A stretch of DNA of 64,000 bases from Niallia endozanthoxylica. Lineage in GTDB: Bacteria > Bacillota > Bacilli > Bacillales > Cytobacillaceae. This document shows positions 45,615-54,065 of the stretch, one piece after another. The first letter of the stretch is position 1; each line of letters opens with the position of its first letter. Position numbers and translations under genes: made by a program. A model generated the notes under the pieces. It was given only the letters and a program-made list of their open reading frames with translations, searched no databases and was not told the origin of the DNA. The DNA lies in NCBI RefSeq assembly GCF_008710145.1, contig NZ_VYKL01000041.1, forward strand, positions 1 through 64,000, given 5' to 3'.

Positions 45615-46481
45615 TTAATAAATCGTTCCCGTATTAATAATCGGCTGATTTCCCTTTTCCGATACTAATGCCACCATTAAATTATTCACCATTTGTGCCT
45701 TTTTCTCTTCGTCAAGCTCCACAATCTGCTCATGGCTTAATTGTTCAATAGCTGATTTTACCATGGAAACAGCCCCATCGACAATGACTTTTCGTGCAGC
45801 AAGAACCGCTCTCGCCTGCTGTCTTTGCAGCATGGAATGAGCAATCTCACTTGAGTAGGCTAAATGCATAATTCTTGCCTCAATAATCTCAACACCTGCA
45901 ACCTGTAATCTTCCTTGTAAATCTTTTGTCAGAACATCCCCCACTTCATCTGAATGCTGCCTTAAGGAGATTTCATAGTCATTATTAAAATTGTCATACG
46001 GATACTGACTGGCAATGTGACGCAGTCCCGTTTCACTTTGAGTATGAACAAACTCTTTATAATCCTCCACATCAAAAACCGCTTTCGCTGAATCAAACAC
46101 CTTGTAAACCACAACAGCTGCAATTTCAATTGGATTCCCTTCTAAATCATTTACTTTCAAACGATCGCTGTTAAAGTTAATCACTCGTAACGAAACATTT
46201 CTTCTAGAGGTAAATGGAACAGTATACCAAAAACCTTCCTTCTTAATAACACCTAAATAATTACCGAACAATGTGAACACCTTCGACTGATTCGGCTGAA
46301 TGATTGTAAAACCTGTAAGGCTAACAAGCAGCAATAACAAGAGAATGACCCCTGCAACAAATGAAAGGGCACTTGCAGATGTAACAAAAGCTCTGACAGA
46401 AAACACAAGACCGACAATCAGCACCAGAACAATAAACAAACCAACAAAACCATTCCATTTAGCCATTTCTTTTTCTTTCAT
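45615..46481 (-). CDS. SPFH/Band-7 domain membrane protein
   Basis: A 288-aa protein with two closely spaced N-terminal helices (~10-60), then an SPFH domain (~65-245) starting GFTIIQPNQSKVFTLFGNYLGVIKKEGFWYTVPF and containing LRVINFNSDRLKVNDLEGNPIEIAAVVVYKV. A coiled C-terminal part (~225-270) with LAARKVIVDGAVSMV follows. SPFH proteins form ring-like assemblies at membranes and scaffold other proteins or proteases. The ATG at 46481 has GAGGAG 8 nt upstream. It is co-transcribed with the RHH gene. Confidence 0.87.
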   Translation of the reverse strand: MKEKEMAKWNGFVGLFIVLVLIVGLVFSVRAFVTSASALSFVAGVILLLLLLVSLTGFTIIQPNQSKVFTLFGNYLGVIKKEGFWYTVPFTSRRNVSLRVINFNSDRLKVNDLEGNPIEIAAVVVYKVFDSAKAVFDVEDYKEFVHTQSETGLRHIASQYPYDNFNNDYEISLRQHSDEVGDVLTKDLQGRLQVAGVEIIEARIMHLAYSSEIAHSMLQRQQARAVLAARKVIVDGAVSMVKSAIEQLSHEQIVELDEEKKAQMVNNLMVALVSEKGNQPIINTGTIY

Positions 46482-46724
46482 ATCCATCACTCCTCGTGAT
46501 ATTTCCTTGATACCATTATGATATCACATTGATATTGAAATGTGAAGAAATCAGGTGCCTAATTCTTATTTTGATTCTTTTCCTAAATGATAGCAGGCTC
46601 TATTCGTACAGCTTTTCTTTTTATTCCAAAATAAAACAATCAGCTCATTTTATGGAGAATAATAGCCCAAGAACCTGATATAATGGTATTGTCAATTTAG
46701 GTATGAAAAGGAGAATATTCTATT

Positions 46725-47765
46725 GTGAAATTAGGACCGCGCGTCATTAAAACAGGAATAGCTGTTACACTGGCTTTATATATTTGCTCCGTATTAAAGC
46801 TCGAATCAGCCGTATTTGCCGGCATGGCTGCTATTTTTACCCTCCAGCCGTCCATTTATCGGACATGGAAACAGGTTTGGGATCAAGTGCAAACGAATAT
46901 TCTAGGTGCCCTCTTTGCCTTGCTTGGTTTATATTTTCTTGGCAATGATCCGTTCTCAATCGGGCTTGTCATGATCCTTGTGATTGGCATGTCAGTCAAA
47001 TTAAAAATGGCGGAGACCATTTCACTCACATTAGTGACTGTTCTTGCTGTCATGAGTGCACCTGGAGGCGATGATTTGATGTTTGCCTTACAACGTTTTG
47101 CGCTAACCTTTATTGGGATGGCATCAGCCTTAGTCGTGAATATTTTCATTTCACCGCCCAACTTTAAGAAAATATATATCGAAAAGGTAAACAGCGTTTT
47201 TCAAAATATGTCGATTTTGATGAGAACGGCTATATCCGATGAAATGACGGAAAAATCATTTCATGAGCAAATGAGACAGCTAGAAAAGGATATTTTAAAA
47301 CTAGAAGAGCAGTACCGCTTGTTTGATGAAGAGCGCGAAAAAATGGCCAAGCTTAATCAGCTCGACCTGCGTGAAATTGTCGTGTTCAGACAAATGTTTA
47401 AATCGCTTCAGCAAGGATTTATTGTACTGGAAGATATTGACTCTTTCTATTTTAAAAGTCAACCATCGAACGAGGATAACCAATTATTTGACCAGCATTT
47501 AGAGCTGTTAATCAAGTATCATGAGCTCTTTTTATTAAAATACGATGGAATTATTAAACTGGATGATCAAAAACAGGATGAGGACCGGCTAAAGGAAACA
47601 ACAGCCTTTCTGGAAAAAGTCATTGCCGCTTATCAGGACCATAACAAAATTCAGCTCACCATTATCGGTTCTTCGATATATAACTATGCCTACCAGATTG
47701 ACCGGCTCGACCAATTAGTCGAACAATTTATGGGATATAAGGAAAGAGCAAACGGAAACCCATAA
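46725..47765 (+). CDS. Aromatic-acid-exporter/FUSC-like membrane protein
   Basis: A 346-aa protein. The N-terminal half (~1-150) has about five membrane helices beginning MKLGPRVIKTGIAVTLALYICSVL with FAGMAAIFTLQPSIYRTWKQ. The C-terminal half is soluble and helical. This matches the ArAE-type (FUSC-like) exporter group common in Bacilli, as in B. subtilis YqjA. The start is GTG with AAAGGAG 10 nt upstream. A strong terminator follows. The substrate is unknown, and aromatic acid export is only the family label. Confidence 0.8.
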   Translation: MKLGPRVIKTGIAVTLALYICSVLKLESAVFAGMAAIFTLQPSIYRTWKQVWDQVQTNILGALFALLGLYFLGNDPFSIGLVMILVIGMSVKLKMAETISLTLVTVLAVMSAPGGDDLMFALQRFALTFIGMASALVVNIFISPPNFKKIYIEKVNSVFQNMSILMRTAISDEMTEKSFHEQMRQLEKDILKLEEQYRLFDEEREKMAKLNQLDLREIVVFRQMFKSLQQGFIVLEDIDSFYFKSQPSNEDNQLFDQHLELLIKYHELFLLKYDGIIKLDDQKQDEDRLKETTAFLEKVIAAYQDHNKIQLTIIGSSIYNYAYQIDRLDQLVEQFMGYKERANGNP

Positions 47766-47829
47766 ATACAATGCAATAGCAATAAATGATGATGCTAGTT
47801 ATTATTTAAATAAATTGTTTAAACTAAGA

Positions 47830-47872
47830 AAAGCCTTGAAATGTGTTACATTTCAAGACTTTTCTTTTTTTA
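47830..47872 (+). terminator. Terminator of the ArAE-like gene
   Basis: CTTGAAATGT (47835-47844) pairs with ACATTTCAAG (47848-47857) around a 3-nt loop, followed by a T-rich tract. Confidence 0.85.
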
Positions 47873-47948
47873 TATGGTCTTATCTAATTCATCAATGGTA
47901 AGTACTGTTGAACCTACCAACTTTTCTATTCGCAAGGCCAGGAAAAAT

Positions 47949-47994
47949 GATAGAAAAGCTCTGCAGAGTTTTCTCTCCACAGAGCTTTTCTATC
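47949..47994 (-). terminator. Terminator of the 1429-aa SLH gene
   Basis: A 15-bp stem (GATAGAAAAGCTCTG at 47949-47963 with 47980-47994), T-rich on the minus strand, about 60 nt past the stop. Confidence 0.75.
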
Positions 47995-48051
47995 GTCTAT
48001 CTATCTATTAATCTTCCCACAAAATGTAAGTCGTCATAGCGACAATTCTTA

Positions 48052-51000
48052 TTAGTTATTGCGTTTTAATTTAACTGTAACTGTGATTGGTTCAGCAGCA
48101 TTTCCTTCAGCATCTTCCATTGTTAAGGTGATTTGTGTTTCACCATAAGGGAAACCTTCCGGTAAGTTTAATGTCGCAAGGAAAGCTTTCGCCGTGTCTT
48201 TATTGAGCGTAATACTTCCATCTACATTATTATCAAGAATATCAAAGATTTTTTCAAAAGCTTTGATAGCTTGCACGCGGTCAACTGTAATGGATCCACC
48301 TACATCAATGTTGTCCCCGATGTCAGAAACTAAAGCACTAGCACTTGATGAACTAAATGTAATTTGTCCATCTCCGCCTGATAGATTGTTCCAAAAGCTT
48401 TCTTTAGCTAGTTCCCCTTTTATAAAGCTCACATTAAGACTTCCGCTTAAGGAGCCTATGCCAGGAAATAAAGCATTTATACTTTCTTCGCTAAGAGCAA
48501 CCATTCCAGTTTGATCAGCTAGTAGATCCCATAAAGCTGGGTTGCCAAATAAAGTCCGGACAGTTGCTACATCAAGCGTAATTTGTCCATTGTCACCAGC
48601 AAGATTGTTCCATAGATCTTCGCTACCGATTACAGCTTTTACCTCTTCTGCATCAAGTGTAATCGTATCACCAGTACCAGGAAGTACTTCTGATTCAACA
48701 TACTCAATCAACGTTCTTACATGATTTACATCAAGTGTGATACTGCTTCCTCCATTAGCCAGTTGGTTTAATAAGTCTAAGCCGCCAGCTAAAGCTTTTA
48801 CCTGTTCTACATTCACATCATATGTGATGAATCCATTTTCAGGAGATAACGTTACCCCAGCTGCAAGGTCATAGCCAAGAATGCTATCTTTTGCTGAAAT
48901 GGTTACATCACTATCATCTTTAATTATAAATGAGAGATTTGCTAAGTTTTTAATATCTTGTGGTGAAAGTTCGATTACATAACCATTTTTCGTAAGGTCA
49001 ATTGTTTCACCATTTAATGTATAGATTGCTGATTGAAGTACCGGTGCGGTAATATCTTCGTTTAAACCAACAATTTGAATTACTTTTGTGATTGTTGATG
49101 ATTTACCATCAGCATCCATAAGATCTTGATAAGTGATTGTCAATTGTCCTGGTGCGCTTGCTTCATAAGTCCCTACAAATTCCCCAGAATCTGCAATCTC
49201 TTTTAAAGCAACTTCTTCTGCACCGACTGTTACATTAATCGTCTCTTCAGTCTGCTCATTAATGTAATCCTTATCTGATACAGTAATTTCTACATTACTT
49301 CCAACAGCAGCTCTATCTGGAACAGCAATCGTACCAGTTGCTGTTTTTTCTTTAACTGTTACCGTGAACTCTTTTGTATCGGCAACAGTTCCATCACTAT
49401 CACTAAATGTTGCTGTAAGTGTGACAGTTGCATCACCATCACCTGCTTCAGGACGTGTTACTTTTCCATCATGTCCAATTACACTTACATCAGAAGACTC
49501 CCATGTAATTCTTACCCCATTCTTGTAAGAACTAGGTAAAGTCAGGTTATTTATAACTGCTGATGTATTCTCTAAAGTAAAATCTCTTTTCGCAATGGCA
49601 ACATCTATCACAGGTTTAATATCTAAAAGTGAAGGGTATCCATCTGCAGGTCTATTCGAAATAACAGTACCAATAATTCCCTCTACAAATGGACGATCTA
49701 ATTTTAACCCCGCCACTAGCGCGTCAATCTGCTGCTCTATTGTAGCATCTTTATCATTTATTGTATCAAGTGTAGATGTAATTTGATTCTGTACTTGTTG
49801 TAATTGACCTGCTAACGTAATACCCGGTGCAGGCTTAATTTCATAAACAGCACCTGAGATTACTAATCCAGGTAAATCTTCATTTATTTCCAAAGTAGTA
49901 ATAGCAGCTCCAGGACTAATAGCTAAAGACGAGATAGCCGCTCCAGGATTAATTGTTAGAGAAGATACAGCTGCTCCAGGGCTAATTGCTAACGAAGGTA
50001 CAGAAGCTCCTGCATTAATTGCTAGAGAAGATACCACCGCTCCAGGATTGATAGCTAGTGAAGGTGATCCTGTAATTGCAATTGGTTGATTAAATTGACC
50101 TGCTAAAGCAACAGTACCAGTACCTGTAATTTCAACATTTGCATTACTTGCTGCACCATTGAGTTCTAACTTTGTTCCATTAGAATCACTTACCGCAATA
50201 GAACCCGTATGTGTTGCACTACTTGAGAATGTGGCATCACTGACATCTTCAATAATTGTTTGGCCATCGACAGTAACTGTCTCTTCTAATACAACTGTCG
50301 CCTTTTCAGTATCAACTGTTAAATTACTTGCAGCACCCTGTAATTCAATGTTTCTCAATGTAATAGTGCCTTCAAATGGTCCGCTAATTTCTAAGCCTTG
50401 AGTTAACACAAGCGTTCCTGTTTCTGGTCCAACCGTAATATTACCTGAACCTGTTACATTGACTACTTGTAGTGTATTCGAAGTTCCTGCCTGACCCAAT
50501 TCAGCTCCAGCTGCAGTCACAGAATTACTAACTTTTGTTACATTCCGTTGTGTATTCAATCTACTATCTTGTGCTACAACATATACGTCATATTGTGATC
50601 CGCCTGTTAAGCCAGTAATAATTTCTGTATGTGCTTGCCGAGTTACATTGAAAGAGCCTGCCTTAATTGCATCTTCAGTCCCAGTATGATCTTTCCCAGC
50701 CTTAACATTAGCTACCGATGGAGCAGTTGCCCCTTTAGCTACAACAACATAATAAACTTTCCCAGCCTCATTTAAATCAACAGCTACATTAATCTCACCT
50801 TTAAGTGTTCCTGTTTCAGCAGTTGGAGAATTATCAAAAGTTGGTGGAGTTGTATCGCCACCACCGCCTCCGCCTCCACCGCCACCTGGCGATGTCCCAG
50901 CATCAGGGTTATCCTCTCCATTAATCTCATCGATATCCTGTTTTACTTCATCGTAATTCTCGATAATATCGCTTGCTCTTAATCCTTCTGGCAAAACAAG

Positions 51001-52341
51001 ATTCTCAATTTTACTGCCTTCTTTAAGTGTAATTTTAGTAGTTGCACTGTTAACTATTAACTGCTTAACGTTTGCATCAATTTCAACCTGCTTTGCTCCG
51101 CTTTGAAGTGTTATTTTAGGAATAACCACTGTGCTATCCGCTGAGATGCTTGCATTTGCTGACACCTTTATTTCAAGCACTGTTGTTGATCCTTTTAATT
51201 CAAGGGCAGCATGCTCTTGGTTCAATTCTATTACTTTTAAAGTAGAGTTAGAGAAGACCAATTTTGCTTTCTTCTCAGCTGCTGCCGTCATCGAAGCAGA
51301 TGATACGGATTCATTTGAAACAACTGTTTTTCCTTCAACTGTCAACTTATCAGATGAAAAACTATTTTTCACCGCAGATCCGATTGTGAAGTTGCCTTTT
51401 ACTGTTATATTTTTCACCGTAACATAGTCACCGTTAATAGTAACATCGCCATCAATAACTGCATTTTTTCCATCTAACACAAGCTGGCCATTCTGACCGG
51501 ATTTTCCACTCTCAGTAATTTCAAGAGATTTTACACTTATAATGACTCCATCTTTTTGTTCAAATTGAATCAAGGCATTTTTTAATACCGCCGCATTCTC
51601 AGCATTAAAAAGCTTTTGGAGATTTTCATCCATCTTATAGGATTGACCATCTATAACCACGGATGAGTCTGTAACATTCTCTATAACATCACTTTGCGAT
51701 TTGATTTTTTGAGCACGGTAAATAAAGGTTGCCAGCTGACCACGTTTAATCTCATTATGCGGAGCGAAAGTAGTTTCTGTTACCCCTACGGTTACACCGT
51801 TATCGTATAATGCCTTAACAAACTCTGTATACCAACTAACACTCGGTACATCTGTAAATGCTAGAGAAGTATCTTTGTTTTGCTTTAATCCAAACGCGTT
51901 GACGACCATTTTCGCCATTTCGGCACGTGTAATGGTTCTATTTGGCTCGAACGTATCAGCTGTTACCCCGTCAACAATTCCCGCGTCCACTAAAGCAGCG
52001 ATTGAACTATAAAAAGTACTATGCTTACTTACGTCTGTAAAACCAGGATCTGATACATTCGTAACATCCAGCTTCAGAGCCCTTGCAATCATGGCAGAAG
52101 CTTGTCCGCGATTAATTAATTGGTAAGGTTTAAATGTTCCATCGTCAAAACCTTTAATAATTCCCTTTCCAGATAGATCAATCACAGCATCATAGAAATA
52201 AGTACCTGGCTCTATATCTGTAAAACTAGCAGCTTTTACATTTAATACATTATAAGGTACAACTGTAAGCGCCGATGATGCTGCAATGGTTGTTCCAACT
52301 GTAGCAGCTAAAAATTTTCTGTATTTTGTAGAACTAGACAA
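48052..52341 (-). CDS. Giant modular SLH surface protein
   Basis: A 1429-aa secreted protein. A signal peptide and three N-terminal SLH modules (~35-215; NRGQASAMIAR, TRAEMAKMVVN, KRGQLATFIYR) precede a beta-solenoid-like stretch (~225-455; VIDGDVTINGDYVTVKNITV). Then come a poly-Gly linker (GGGGGGGGGG, ~487), a fibronectin-like unit, a second solenoid with five 11-residue repeats (SLAISPGAAVS type, ~757-812), an atrophied-Ig-type module (LPSSYKNGVRITWESSD, ~925-1005), and further beta and helical units to the C-terminus. No enzyme motif was recognised. It is likely a long adhesin or spacer protein. The start is TTG with GAGGAGGG upstream. Confidence 0.82.
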   Translation of the reverse strand: MSSSTKYRKFLAATVGTTIAASSALTVVPYNVLNVKAASFTDIEPGTYFYDAVIDLSGKGIIKGFDDGTFKPYQLINRGQASAMIARALKLDVTNVSDPGFTDVSKHSTFYSSIAALVDAGIVDGVTADTFEPNRTITRAEMAKMVVNAFGLKQNKDTSLAFTDVPSVSWYTEFVKALYDNGVTVGVTETTFAPHNEIKRGQLATFIYRAQKIKSQSDVIENVTDSSVVIDGQSYKMDENLQKLFNAENAAVLKNALIQFEQKDGVIISVKSLEITESGKSGQNGQLVLDGKNAVIDGDVTINGDYVTVKNITVKGNFTIGSAVKNSFSSDKLTVEGKTVVSNESVSSASMTAAAEKKAKLVFSNSTLKVIELNQEHAALELKGSTTVLEIKVSANASISADSTVVIPKITLQSGAKQVEIDANVKQLIVNSATTKITLKEGSKIENLVLPEGLRASDIIENYDEVKQDIDEINGEDNPDAGTSPGGGGGGGGGGDTTPPTFDNSPTAETGTLKGEINVAVDLNEAGKVYYVVVAKGATAPSVANVKAGKDHTGTEDAIKAGSFNVTRQAHTEIITGLTGGSQYDVYVVAQDSRLNTQRNVTKVSNSVTAAGAELGQAGTSNTLQVVNVTGSGNITVGPETGTLVLTQGLEISGPFEGTITLRNIELQGAASNLTVDTEKATVVLEETVTVDGQTIIEDVSDATFSSSATHTGSIAVSDSNGTKLELNGAASNANVEITGTGTVALAGQFNQPIAITGSPSLAINPGAVVSSLAINAGASVPSLAISPGAAVSSLTINPGAAISSLAISPGAAITTLEINEDLPGLVISGAVYEIKPAPGITLAGQLQQVQNQITSTLDTINDKDATIEQQIDALVAGLKLDRPFVEGIIGTVISNRPADGYPSLLDIKPVIDVAIAKRDFTLENTSAVINNLTLPSSYKNGVRITWESSDVSVIGHDGKVTRPEAGDGDATVTLTATFSDSDGTVADTKEFTVTVKEKTATGTIAVPDRAAVGSNVEITVSDKDYINEQTEETINVTVGAEEVALKEIADSGEFVGTYEASAPGQLTITYQDLMDADGKSSTITKVIQIVGLNEDITAPVLQSAIYTLNGETIDLTKNGYVIELSPQDIKNLANLSFIIKDDSDVTISAKDSILGYDLAAGVTLSPENGFITYDVNVEQVKALAGGLDLLNQLANGGSSITLDVNHVRTLIEYVESEVLPGTGDTITLDAEEVKAVIGSEDLWNNLAGDNGQITLDVATVRTLFGNPALWDLLADQTGMVALSEESINALFPGIGSLSGSLNVSFIKGELAKESFWNNLSGGDGQITFSSSSASALVSDIGDNIDVGGSITVDRVQAIKAFEKIFDILDNNVDGSITLNKDTAKAFLATLNLPEGFPYGETQITLTMEDAEGNAAEPITVTVKLKRNN
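49907..50071. repeat. Five tandem 33-bp coding repeats
   Basis: Units at 49907, 49940, 49973, 50006 and 50039, each 33 bp and starting GCTCC on the plus strand, encode 11-residue repeats of the type SLAI-x-PGA-x-x-S in the giant SLH protein. The units differ at several bases, so the array is not newly expanded. Confidence 0.85.
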
Positions 52342-52676
52342 AATAGACCCTCCTCAAAATCATACATAGTATTCTATTATTTCATTTTCTTTTTGGACCA
52401 TATATTCGATACAATCGTAATGATATTGTATTATCCAATATAATTCTTTAGTTTTAGTACCTTTTTACTATTATTAATTCATTAAAAAACGATCATAATT
52501 TCAGATAACCGTCTCCCATTGGTCATGGAAGACAGTCAACCATTCACTTTACAGCAAACGATTCTAGGTGTTTGATCTTCACCCAGAAAGAAACAATAAT
52601 AGATTATTCCTTATCATTTTATTATTTTATACATTATTTGGCAAAGAAAATGTTCATTTTTCGCAATATTCCTACA
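52342..52676. other. Intergenic region
   Basis: 335 bp of AT-rich sequence between two minus-strand SLH genes. It holds the promoter region of the giant SLH gene; no terminator, repeat or gene was recognised. Confidence 0.4.
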
Positions 52677-53783
52677 TTATTTTAATAAGAATCTAAAGGT
52701 AATATTTTTTGAATTAGAACTATTGTTTTTATTAACTAATGTTCCGTTAATATCAAAAGAATCACGTGTTTGACGCATTTCATTCAAATTATAACCAAAG
52801 CTGCTAAGAGACTTAATCATAGATACAAAAGAAAGATTGTTTGAGCCTTTTGTTAATTCCTGACCAAATTCTCCCATACTATTGGTTACAACTAAAGTAC
52901 TATCTGCAGATACAGACATGGATCCTGAATAGATATCCTCATTATTTGTAACATCGGAAATATCAAAAGTGATTATCCCATTTGACTCTATTCCCTCGAT
53001 TTTTCCAGCTGCGGTAGTTAAACTAATACTATTGATAGTAAGTGGTTCTGGTTTTGGTGCAGATCCTCCCCCACCCCCCGGTGCAGGTACTGATCCAGTT
53101 CCTGGAGCTGGAGCTGGAGCAGGCGCCGGTACTGGTTCTGGCTGTGGTGCAACTTCTCCAGATAATACTCGATTTGAAAACACTGAAAACTCTGCTCTTG
53201 TTACCAAGCCTTTGGGATCAAACAATCCTTCTGCCTTGCCATTTGTAATTTGATTTTGATAAAGGATTTTCACATCATTTGCATGTGCAGAAGATACTTG
53301 ATCAAGGTCGTTTAACTCTACTGATACAGTTGAAATAGGCTTTAGATCAAATGCACGAACAAGAACAGAGGCCATTTGTTCTCTTGTTAAAAGATCTTTC
53401 GGACCAAAATTACCATTAGACGATCCTTTAAAAATGCCAGCTTCTTTTACAGCTGCCGTTACATTAGCAAATTCTGAAGTTGCTGGAACATCCTTGAATC
53501 CCGATCCACCATTAGTAGCTTCAAGACCTAGAGCTCTTTTAAAAATAATTGCTGTTTCTATACGGTTCACTGGTCTATTTGGTTTAAAACTACTATCCTC
53601 ATAACCTTGAATAATTCCTTGTGAAAGCAAATTTGAAACTGCTTCATATCCAAAATTATCTTGATGATAATCTGTAAACGACTTTTCAGCAGCACTGGTC
53701 TGTGGAACGAATAAAGAAAAACCTAATAAAAAAATAAAGAGTACAGAAAAAAATTTGTATCGCTTCATACGTACTACCAACAC
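52677..53783 (-). CDS. SLH surface protein with Pro/Gly linker and unknown C-terminal domain
   Basis: A 368-aa secreted protein with a signal peptide, three SLH modules (~33-205; NRIETAIIFKR, TREQMASVLVR, TRAEFSVFSNR) and a low-complexity linker (PEPVPAPAPAPAPGTGS, then a Gly-rich run). A ~120-residue beta-rich C-terminal domain (LTINSISLTTAAGKIEGIE) follows, which I do not recognise. The start is uncertain: GTG 53783 and TTG 53780 are close to AAAGGAG, while the ATG at 53768 is far from it. No catalytic motif is seen. Confidence 0.78.
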   Translation of the reverse strand: MLVVRMKRYKFFSVLFIFLLGFSLFVPQTSAAEKSFTDYHQDNFGYEAVSNLLSQGIIQGYEDSSFKPNRPVNRIETAIIFKRALGLEATNGGSGFKDVPATSEFANVTAAVKEAGIFKGSSNGNFGPKDLLTREQMASVLVRAFDLKPISTVSVELNDLDQVSSAHANDVKILYQNQITNGKAEGLFDPKGLVTRAEFSVFSNRVLSGEVAPQPEPVPAPAPAPAPGTGSVPAPGGGGGSAPKPEPLTINSISLTTAAGKIEGIESNGIITFDISDVTNNEDIYSGSMSVSADSTLVVTNSMGEFGQELTKGSNNLSFVSMIKSLSSFGYNLNEMRQTRDSFDINGTLVNKNNSSNSKNITFRFLLK

Positions 53784-53953
53784 TCTCCTTTATATATATC
53801 TCGACATATTATAACACAGATTTTGTTAATTCATCGGGAAATACTTGATACTAAAAATGGATTTTTTTGTCTATCCATTCAACCTTATGGGAAACTTAGG
53901 AAATGAATGGCCCTTTCATAATTTTCGACAACGAATCAAGAAAACAATGGAAC

Positions 53954-53987
53954 TAAAAAAATGGCTCCAGTTGAATACTGAAGCCAT
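53954..53987 (-). terminator. Terminator of the RND pump operon
   Basis: ATGGCTCCAGT (53961-53971) pairs with ACTGAAGCCAT (53977-53987) with one mismatch, and a T7 run follows on the minus strand. Confidence 0.78.
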
Positions 53988-54065
53988 CTAATGGCAGCTT
54001 AATAGTAGCAAGTTCGTTATTAAACTACCCGGAATATAGGGTAGAACTAGTTTTATCCTATCAAA

